A DNA stretch of 60,781 bases, taken from contig NZ_JAJBQV010000013.1 of NCBI RefSeq assembly GCF_020539865.1, forward strand, positions 1 to 60,781. Direction: 5' to 3'. The position numbers and the translations under genes are program-made. How positions within the stretch are numbered: the first letter of the stretch is position 1; every line of letters begins with the position of its first letter. Of the stretch, positions 8,482-14,064 are shown piece by piece. This stretch comes from Megasphaera elsdenii. Lineage in GTDB: Bacteria; Bacillota; Negativicutes; Veillonellales; Megasphaeraceae. The notes below the pieces were generated by a model that ran no database searches, was not told the origin of the DNA, and saw nothing but the letters and a program-made list of their open reading frames with translations.

Positions 8482-8847
8482 ATGCAGACTCGCAATGGTT
8501 TTTCTCTGTTAGAAATGTTGATCTGTGTGTCTTTGATCCTGATTTTTGCCTCCTTTGCCGTACCCCGCTTCTCATCGGCCACTAAGATGGCCCAGGAAGC
8601 CAAAGTGCAGGCCGATATCCGGACTATCAGCAATGCTGCCGCTCTCTACGAAATCGATCACGGCGTCTTTCCGGCCAGTGTCGATGCTTTAGTGACCAAA
8701 GACAAGGATGGCAAACAATACCTGCAGTTCAAGCCGCTTACGCCGGACAAAGGGGAATATCAGATTGCCGATGGCGTCGTTTCTGCCGATTATAACGACA
8801 AGCATTTTTCATCCGATCTGGCGTCGGCCCAGGAAGGGAAGGTCTGA
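8482..8847 (+). CDS. Major pilin/pseudopilin (GspG/ComGC-like)
   Basis: The start is ATG 8482, chosen because AAAGGAG at 8467-8473 is well placed. The precursor begins MQTRNG|FSLLEMLICVS, a class III signal with cleavage after Gly6 and the conserved Glu at +5, followed by a hydrophobic helix. The 121-residue length and the IRTISNAAALYEIDHGVFPA segment resemble GspG-type major pseudopilins and ComGC. It is the only prepilin in the operon with Glu at +5, so it is the best candidate for the fibre's main subunit. Confidence 0.87.
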   Translation: MQTRNGFSLLEMLICVSLILIFASFAVPRFSSATKMAQEAKVQADIRTISNAAALYEIDHGVFPASVDALVTKDKDGKQYLQFKPLTPDKGEYQIADGVVSADYNDKHFSSDLASAQEGKV

Positions 8848-8851
8848 GTCT

Positions 8852-9304
8852 ATGGAATGGCCTGAAATATCCCTTTGGTATAGCGTGGCTGCAGGCTGTA
8901 CGGCTTGGATCTGCTATACCGACATCCGGCGATACTGGATTGCCGACGCGCCGGTCCTGGCTCTGGCCGTAGGCAATGGCGCTGCCAGCTATGCCGAATG
9001 GATCCGCCCTTTTTGGCCGGTCTCCCTGGGCGTGGCTGCCTTTTTCCTGCTCCTGTATGTCCTTTGGCCCGGCGCCATCGGCAGTGGGGACATCAAGCTG
9101 GCCCTGGCCTTGAGTCTGGGCTGCCCGGATTGGAGCGCTTGGACCATGGCAGTTACTGCTTTTGGCCTGGCTGCCTTCGTGGCTTTGCTGTACCGTTTGG
9201 GGACTGGGAAGACGATGATTCCTTTCGGGCCCTTCCTCCTGGCCGGCTGGTGGCTGGCACAGGAACCGTTCCGGTGTGCCTGGCCGGGCGATTGGCTATG
9301 GTGA
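8852..9304 (+). CDS. pilD: Prepilin peptidase, catalytic domain only (A24 family)
   Basis: An aspartic protease of the inner membrane that removes the leader of prepilins. The 150-residue protein has the two A24 active-site regions, YTDIRRYWI near residue 23 and GSGDIKLALA near 75, in a bundle of hydrophobic helices. The N-terminal cysteine-rich methylase domain of classical PilD is absent, as in short TadV-like peptidases, so N-methylation may need another enzyme or may not occur. The start is ATG 8852, four bases after the pilin stop. Confidence 0.85.
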   Translation: MEWPEISLWYSVAAGCTAWICYTDIRRYWIADAPVLALAVGNGAASYAEWIRPFWPVSLGVAAFFLLLYVLWPGAIGSGDIKLALALSLGCPDWSAWTMAVTAFGLAAFVALLYRLGTGKTMIPFGPFLLAGWWLAQEPFRCAWPGDWLW

Positions 9305-9723
9305 GGCGGAACGGCTTTATCAGCCTGACCGGCCTGCTGCTGGCTCTGGGCCTGCTGCTCTTATATCTTGGCTTGTGCCTGATAGCAGGCCATTGCAGCC
9401 GCAGCCATCAGGCCGTCGATGGTCTGGTACGGGAAATGGCCTTGGATATGCAGCAAGTCCGCCAGCACTGCGTAGGGAACAACCAAAGCAGCGGGCGTTG
9501 GAAATTGGTCCTGGAAGGGGACCGCTACGTCCTCCAAGACGGTTATACCCGCGTCAAGGAGCGGCCTTATCCGCCGGGCCTGGGCGTGACGAAAGGAGAT
9601 GTACGCTTTGATGTCGAAGGTCGTCCGCAGCATACGATGTCTGTGGTCATCACGTCGCCCGATGGAACGTACGCACGGTCTATCGTCGTGGCGGCTCAGA
9701 CCGGGCGCATCCGTATTGCCTGA
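9298..9723 (+). CDS. Minor pseudopilin lacking Glu at +5
   Basis: The frame starts with ATG 9298, overlapping the peptidase stop. The precursor MVRRNG|FISLTGLLLALG has the Gly-Phe processing site and a hydrophobic stretch of about 20 residues, but position +5 is Thr instead of Glu. About 110 soluble residues follow, ending TSPDGTYARSIVVAAQTGRI, which resembles a GspH/FimT-type strand-rich tail. Size is 141 residues. Among known systems, loss of Glu5 is seen in tip pseudopilins such as GspK. I infer a minor tip or initiation subunit. Confidence 0.72.
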   Translation: MVRRNGFISLTGLLLALGLLLLYLGLCLIAGHCSRSHQAVDGLVREMALDMQQVRQHCVGNNQSSGRWKLVLEGDRYVLQDGYTRVKERPYPPGLGVTKGDVRFDVEGRPQHTMSVVITSPDGTYARSIVVAAQTGRIRIA

Positions 9724-10177
9724 GGCCAATGGTTTCTTTTTCCTGACCGACGGCTTGGCAGCGCTCATCGTCGGGGCCGCCCTGCTGGTGGCTGCCTTAG
9801 GCCTTTCTCTCCAAGCTGTCAGGCTGCATCACCAGGCCAAGCAGTGGCAGATGGCGGCCATGGTCTGCCGGCAGGTCATGGAAAGCTGGAAGGGCGGCTG
9901 TCCGCCTTCAAGCCGCGTCGTCATCGAAGGCCGGACTTATGAGGTGACTTATGACCAGTCGATTCTCCCTAAGGATTATGTTCTTTGGCAGGTAGAGGCA
10001 GGTGATGACCATGGCCCCCGTGTTTCCTGCCGGCTCTTGGTATGGGCAGGGCCGAAAAAAGAATGGCTGGATCCTCTTGGATGTACTCCTGGCCCTGAGT
10101 CTGTCAGCGCTGACCTTGACGGCTCTGCTGCCCCTGGTCGGGCAGACAGCCTGCCTGGATCGGCGCTGTCAGATTGA
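9716..10177 (+). CDS. Minor pseudopilin with TTG start
   Basis: The likely start is TTG 9716, which overlaps the previous stop (TTGCCTGA) and gives a short leader, MPEANG|FFFLTDGLAALIVG. Upstream ATGs would give an implausibly long arginine-rich leader. The hydrophobic helix is followed by a small soluble domain. Position +5 is Thr. The frame stays open 170 bases into the next pseudopilin gene. The last 40 residues (rich in Gly, Pro and Asp) look unlike a pilin domain, so a shorter original protein is possible. Function is inferred from context and the processing site. Confidence 0.6.
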   Translation: MPEANGFFFLTDGLAALIVGAALLVAALGLSLQAVRLHHQAKQWQMAAMVCRQVMESWKGGCPPSSRVVIEGRTYEVTYDQSILPKDYVLWQVEAGDDHGPRVSCRLLVWAGPKKEWLDPLGCTPGPESVSADLDGSAAPGRADSLPGSALSD

Positions 10178-10544
10178 AGAAGGCCTGCTGCGGCAGCATG
10201 TCAGCCTGGAAGAGACGCTGTTCCAGGCCCTGCGTTATGGCCGGGACATCGAAATCGGTTCTGATGAGGTCCGCTTTCACACGACCCAAGGCAGGCCCAA
10301 AGGGTTTGCCGTCCGCCATCAAAACATGTACGTCCGCCTCAGTGATGGCAACTATCAGCCCCTGACCGGTGGCGGCAGTACTGTAAAAGGCCGGACTCTG
10401 GTCATCCAGCCCTTGGATGGGCGGCCCTTTTTCTCCCGGACCGGCCAGGCTGTACAGGTCGCCTTTCTCCTGACAGAGCGGCGGAGTGGCTTGTCCCGGC
10501 CCGTACAGTTTGCTGTGTGGCCTCTGAATGAAGGTGAATCATGA
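10005..10544 (+). CDS. Minor pseudopilin (PulJ/ComGF-like)
   Basis: The precursor has the processing site KKNG|WILLDVLLALSLSAL with Asp at +5 and a long hydrophobic helix, then a 150-residue soluble domain ending in FLLTERRSGLSRP. The start among GTG 10002, ATG 10005 and ATG 10011 is not resolved; GGCAGGTG lies just upstream. All leave an unusually long leader of about 20 residues. It overlaps the previous frame by more than 170 bases. Size and fold order fit a GspJ-type or ComGF-type minor pseudopilin. Confidence 0.65.
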   Translation: MTMAPVFPAGSWYGQGRKKNGWILLDVLLALSLSALTLTALLPLVGQTACLDRRCQIEEGLLRQHVSLEETLFQALRYGRDIEIGSDEVRFHTTQGRPKGFAVRHQNMYVRLSDGNYQPLTGGGSTVKGRTLVIQPLDGRPFFSRTGQAVQVAFLLTERRSGLSRPVQFAVWPLNEGES

Positions 10545-10975
10545 AACGACGAAACGGCTTTTTTTCTTTTTCTATCGTAACCGTCGCCGGGCTGACACTG
10601 AGCCTGGCTCTGACGGCAGCTGCCCTGGCGTGGCAGCATTTCCAGATGGCCCGGACTTATGAAGCGACGGTGCGGCTGACGTATTTGGCAGAAAGTGCCC
10701 TCTGTGAGGGGTGGAATCAGCTGAGGCAGCATCCGGACGCCTTCTTGGCCGGTCAAACCATGGCTGTGCCCCAGTCAGAAAAGCTGGCCGACGGTGGGGA
10801 AGTCCTGTTCGTCCGCTGCCAGTATCAACCGGCCGGTCAGACGCCAGGCGGCTATTTGCAGGCCCGGGCCGCAGTACCGGGAACCGGTATCCAGCAGACA
10901 TGCAGTCTGCGCTTTGTCGTGACCGCCGATGAACAGGGCCGGCCTGTGCTGCATTTCGTACAGTATGTCAATTAG
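10541..10975 (+). CDS. Minor pseudopilin (PilX/GspK-like position)
   Basis: The ATG overlaps the previous stop by four bases. The precursor MKRRNG|FFSFSIVTVAG has the processing Gly and a hydrophobic helix but no Glu at +5 (Phe-Phe-Ser-Phe-Ser). The mature domain has Cys residues at AESALCEGW, FVRCQYQ and QQTCSLRF, which could form disulphides in the periplasm. At 144 residues it is smaller than GspK. Assignment as a minor pilin rests on the leader and the operon. Confidence 0.65.
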   Translation: MKRRNGFFSFSIVTVAGLTLSLALTAAALAWQHFQMARTYEATVRLTYLAESALCEGWNQLRQHPDAFLAGQTMAVPQSEKLADGGEVLFVRCQYQPAGQTPGGYLQARAAVPGTGIQQTCSLRFVVTADEQGRPVLHFVQYVN

Positions 10976-10990
10976 GAGCGAGGTGAGTAT

Positions 10991-11746
10991 ATGTGGTGGC
11001 AACAAAATGCCTGCTTATGGCTGAATGGACCGTCTGTCCATCTCTTGAAGACGAAACGAACCTGGTATGGGCACGTGGCTTTCCGTCAGGGGCATAGGGA
11101 TTATGAAAGGGCGTGGGGGCCGGATTGGATGGGACAGGAAAGGACCGTGCAGACCCATTTGCCCAAGCTTCTGCAACAGTATGGCTTAACCGGCTGGCGC
11201 CTGCGCATCCTCGTCGGTGGGCCCAGCGTCCTTTGGAAACGCCTGTCTCTGGGAACGCCGGATCGGCAGGAAGCGGATGCCCTCATTGACGGCGCCGGCT
11301 TGGTCAGTGAAGAAGGACGGGCCTATGATTTCGAGGCCGCCTGTCCGGCTCAAGGGGATGATGGTCTCTATGCCTGGACGGTCGGTGCCTACCCAGCCGA
11401 CTGTATTACCGCTATCTGCCAGGCTGCCAGCGCTGTCGGTGCTATCGTCCAGTCCATCGACTTGGTGCCTGCTTTTTTTGGCCGCCTTTGGCCAGCTGGC
11501 GCAGGGACCCTGGTTTTTCAGGAAGCCCCAGACGGCTGGCAGCACCGGGTCCGCTTGCGCGACGGCCTGCCCCTGGCCTATGACGTACAGGCCGCTGTGG
11601 CGCCAGCTGATGGGACGGCTTTCCGCTGGCTCCCAGACGGGATGGATGAAGGGGCCTGGCAGCCTGCCGGGCCGAGTGAAGCCGTGCGCCGTCTGATGGA
11701 GGCTTACCAGTTGTCTCAGGCCACGGCCATACTGGCTTTTTTGTGA
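10991..11746 (+). CDS. pilM: Probable PilM/GspL-type cytoplasmic assembly protein
   Basis: This 251-residue soluble protein sits directly before PilN-like and PilO-like genes, the position of PilM in type IV pilus operons. It shows weak actin-fold features, including VQSIDLVPAFFGRLWPAGAG, which resembles the SIDLxPxAL region of PilM, and ILVGGPSVLWKRLSL early on. No membrane segment is present. PilM binds the short N-terminal tail of PilN. The gene follows its ribosome site GGAGCGAGGTG. Sequence identity to known PilM looks low, so the call leans on context. Confidence 0.6.
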   Translation: MWWQQNACLWLNGPSVHLLKTKRTWYGHVAFRQGHRDYERAWGPDWMGQERTVQTHLPKLLQQYGLTGWRLRILVGGPSVLWKRLSLGTPDRQEADALIDGAGLVSEEGRAYDFEAACPAQGDDGLYAWTVGAYPADCITAICQAASAVGAIVQSIDLVPAFFGRLWPAGAGTLVFQEAPDGWQHRVRLRDGLPLAYDVQAAVAPADGTAFRWLPDGMDEGAWQPAGPSEAVRRLMEAYQLSQATAILAFL

Positions 11747-11758
11747 GGAGGGATGTTC

Positions 11759-12274
11759 GTGAAATGCAACCTTGTGCCCACTCGTTATCGCCAGGGCCAT
11801 GGCTGTTGGCAGCGTCCAGCCTGTCTGGCCTTGATGCTGTTGTTAGCAGCCTGTGCCGGGGCGGGCTTCTTTTTTCAGTATCAGCTCCAATGGGAAAAGG
11901 CCTATTATACGGACTGCCTGTATCCCCTGCAGCAGCGGATACAGCAGCGCAATGAGACGATTCGGCGCAGTCAGGCCCTAGCCGACCGCGCTGGGAAAGG
12001 GCAGGACCGTCCGCTCCTGACGCCGGGCCTGATGATAGCCCTGGCCGGGTCTAAGCCAGAGGGACTCATCGTCGAAAAAGTGAGCGGCCGGGATAGGCAG
12101 GTCGTCGTCGAAGGCCTGGCATCGGCCCCGGATAAGCCCCAGCAGTGGCAGCGAACCTTGCAGCAGCAAGGCATCTGCCAGGCTGCTGTAGCCAACGTGA
12201 AGCCTGACCGGGGACAGGGGATTCCTTTTGCCTTGGAGGTGAGCCGTCGTGAAGGGCTGGCGAAGAAAGGTTGA
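11759..12274 (+). CDS. pilN: PilN-like inner-membrane assembly protein
   Basis: The start is GTG 11759, seven bases after AGGAGG; the ATG at 11753 is too close to that site. The protein begins VKCNLVPTRYR, matching the short NLLP-type tail by which PilN binds PilM. A single membrane span follows, then a periplasmic coiled-coil-like stretch (QQRIQQRNETIRRSQAL) and a small ferredoxin-like domain with LIVEKVSGRDRQVVVEGLA. This is the typical PilN layout. Length is 171 residues. Confidence 0.72.
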   Translation: MKCNLVPTRYRQGHGCWQRPACLALMLLLAACAGAGFFFQYQLQWEKAYYTDCLYPLQQRIQQRNETIRRSQALADRAGKGQDRPLLTPGLMIALAGSKPEGLIVEKVSGRDRQVVVEGLASAPDKPQQWQRTLQQQGICQAAVANVKPDRGQGIPFALEVSRREGLAKKG

Positions 12275-12698
12275 CTGGCAGCGGGCTTTTCCCGTGCTCG
12301 CCGTCCTGACCGTGATATCCGCCTGCTTTGCCGTCTCGTCCTATCAGGCCTGGCAGGGCTGGAAGGGCGTTCACAGCCAGTTGGCCGTCTATGCCCCTGC
12401 TAACGACACTCGACCGGAAGCGCTGCCGACAAGGCCTGAGGCTGTGCCCGACGTGGCGGCCTCCCTGGCGGCCCGGAATATCCAAATCTTGTCATGGCAG
12501 CAGTCCGGTCGCGAAAGAAGCCGGCAGACCCTGGTCCTGTCCGGGACCTTTGCCGACCTCTTGGCCTGGCTCAATGACTGGCCCGCTTCCTGTCCCCAAG
12601 GGTCTTGCCAGATTCTTCAGTGGGAACGAGGGGAAGCGGGCAGTGTCGTCACGGTCGAACTCTCGTCGGACGGGAAGACCGGGGCAGCCTTTCATTGA
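12249..12698 (+). CDS. pilO: PilO-like inner-membrane assembly protein
   Basis: A 149-residue protein with one N-terminal membrane span (FPVLAVLTVISACFAVSSY) and a periplasmic domain. It overlaps the PilN-like gene, and GGAGGTG precedes its GTG start. It would pair with the PilN-like protein to form the inner-membrane alignment complex. It closes the pilus operon; no PilQ secretin gene is present here, so the outer-membrane pore must be encoded elsewhere. The next promoter's -35 box overlaps its stop codon. Confidence 0.65.
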   Translation: MKGWRRKVDWQRAFPVLAVLTVISACFAVSSYQAWQGWKGVHSQLAVYAPANDTRPEALPTRPEAVPDVAASLAARNIQILSWQQSGRERSRQTLVLSGTFADLLAWLNDWPASCPQGSCQILQWERGEAGSVVTVELSSDGKTGAAFH

Positions 12699-12724
12699 CA
12701 GTCTGACGCTGGACATGATATAGT
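12695..12724 (+). promoter_or_regulatory. Promoter of the cobalamin uptake/biosynthesis operon
   Basis: A perfect TTGACA at 12695-12700 overlaps the end of the PilO-like gene. It is followed after 18 bases by an extended -10, TGATATAGT, with TATAGT at 12719-12724. Transcription would start near 12731, at the 5' edge of the cobalamin riboswitch. Confidence 0.78.
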
Positions 12725-12744
12725 TATGTTTGTAAGTTTGAAAT

Positions 12745-12916
12745 AGGTCAGGTGTCACAGACTCAATAGAGAAGCCGGTCCAATGCCGGCGCGGTCCCGC
12801 CGCTGTAGGGTGGAGCCAGGCTGCAACAATGTCACTGTACGAAGTATGGGAAGGCGCAGCCATGGCCATGAAGCCAAGCCAGAAGAACTGCCTGACGGAT
12901 AATCACCGATAGACCT
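12745..12916 (+). ncRNA. Cobalamin (B12) riboswitch aptamer
   Basis: The conserved cobalamin-riboswitch landmarks are present in order: AGGTC (12745-12749) pairing with GACCT (12912-12916) as an outer stem, the core AATAGAGAAGCCGGT, GCCGGCGCGGTCCCGCCGCT, and the B12-box region AGCCAAGCCAGAAGAACTGC near 12872-12890. It lies between a strong promoter and the exbB start, and the downstream genes are for B12 import and synthesis. Adenosylcobalamin binding would switch the operon off through the terminator that follows. The exact subclass is not assigned. Confidence 0.92.
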
Positions 12917-12954
12917 GCGAGCGATGGGAAGGAGATTGTATCATTGTATATGCA

Positions 12955-12997
12955 AGCTGCTGCACGAAAAGGTATGTTCCCGTGCGGCGGCTTTTTT
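12955..12997 (+). terminator. Riboswitch expression-platform terminator
   Basis: AGCTGCTGCACG (12955-12966) pairs through G-U wobbles with CGTGCGGCGGCTT (12981-12993), followed by a run of T's to 12997. It stands between the aptamer and exbB, so it is the likely point of ligand-dependent termination. Confidence 0.8.
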
Positions 12998-13034
12998 CAT
13001 TTCCACGCTTCCGCCAGGCCAGTTAGGAGGAACG

Positions 13035-13649
13035 ATGGATTCGATTATTCAAGGTTTTCAGTTATTTCAAAAAGGCGGCGCCGTCATGTATCTGCTGCTC
13101 GCCTGCTCTCTTTTTGTCGTCTATATTGGAGCAGAACGCTCGATATTCTACCAGCATATGGACGTCGGCAAGGATTTTGCTAATCAGTTCTATACGCAGA
13201 TGAAGCTGCACCGCTATGATCAGGCGCGGCAGCTGGCAGCCGGGGCCGAAGGCGGTCTGCCGACGATTATTAATGAAATTTTCCAGGGTGAAGGCGGCAC
13301 GGATGTCCGGGCCTATATGGAAATGCAGTCGGGCATTTTCGTCTCGAAGCTGCGCAGCCGTCTCTATTACTTGAGCGTCATCGTCACGCTGGCGCCGATC
13401 CTCGGCCTCCTCGGCACGATCAGCGGCATGATCCGCGCTTTCAGTGTCCTCAATGTCCAGTCCGGTCAGGCTGTGGCCATTACGGGCGGTGTCGGCGAAG
13501 CGCTGATCGCCACGGCTTTCGGCCTCTGCGTCGCCGTCCTGGCCCTCGTCGTCCATTCCTATTTCACGCAGCGCCTGGACCGCATCATTACGGATATGGA
13601 AATGTGCTTCTCGGCCCTGGAAACGATGCCTGTGAAAGCGGGGCAGTAG
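13035..13649 (+). CDS. exbB: ExbB/TolQ-family proton channel subunit
   Basis: This inner-membrane protein couples the proton gradient to TonB. The 204-residue protein has an N-terminal span (GGAVMYLLLACSLFVVYIGA), a cytoplasmic loop, and two C-terminal spans including VTLAPILGLLGTISGMIRAF and GVGEALIATAFGLCVAVLAL, the conserved ExbB/MotA region. The start is ATG 13035 behind TTAGGAGGAACG; a longer frame would run into the terminator. It is the first gene after the riboswitch, in line with a B12-specific energy module. Confidence 0.93.
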   Translation: MDSIIQGFQLFQKGGAVMYLLLACSLFVVYIGAERSIFYQHMDVGKDFANQFYTQMKLHRYDQARQLAAGAEGGLPTIINEIFQGEGGTDVRAYMEMQSGIFVSKLRSRLYYLSVIVTLAPILGLLGTISGMIRAFSVLNVQSGQAVAITGGVGEALIATAFGLCVAVLALVVHSYFTQRLDRIITDMEMCFSALETMPVKAGQ

Positions 13650-13650
13650 T

Positions 13651-14064
13651 ATGCGACTGCGAGATCCCCGTTCTTTTGAAAAACCGTCGTTCATGATCAT
13701 CCCCATGATCGACATCATCTTCTTTCTCCTCGTCTTTTTCATGATGACTTCTCTGTCCATGGTCGACCTGCACAGCCTCGGCGTGCAGCTGCCCTTTGCC
13801 CAGGCGGCGCAGCAGGAGCCTCAGGCGCAGTTCGTCGTGACCATTAAGAAGGACGGCAGCCTCTGGCTCAACGGCAAGGTCATCGAAAAGGGGGAACTCC
13901 TCGCCTCGGCTAAGGATCAGCAGGCGGGGAATAGCAATTTCAGCGTCGTCCTCTGTGCCGACCGGGATATCGACTACGGTCAGGTCGCGGACGTCCTCGA
14001 TTCCTTTAAAAAGGCCGGTATCACGCACCTCGGCCTGGCTGCGGAAAAGAGGGATGAACCGTGA
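13651..14064 (+). CDS. exbD: ExbD/TolR-family energy-transducing protein
   Basis: A 137-residue protein with one N-terminal membrane span. The span MIIPMIDIIFFLLVFFMM carries the single conserved Asp that in ExbD moves protons. A periplasmic domain with VTIKKDGSLWLNGK and ADRDIDYGQV follows, as in ExbD/TolR. It starts two bases after exbB and overlaps the next gene by four bases. This places a TonB-like partner next, and the next frame does begin with a TonB-type anchor. Confidence 0.93.
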   Translation: MRLRDPRSFEKPSFMIIPMIDIIFFLLVFFMMTSLSMVDLHSLGVQLPFAQAAQQEPQAQFVVTIKKDGSLWLNGKVIEKGELLASAKDQQAGNSNFSVVLCADRDIDYGQVADVLDSFKKAGITHLGLAAEKRDEP

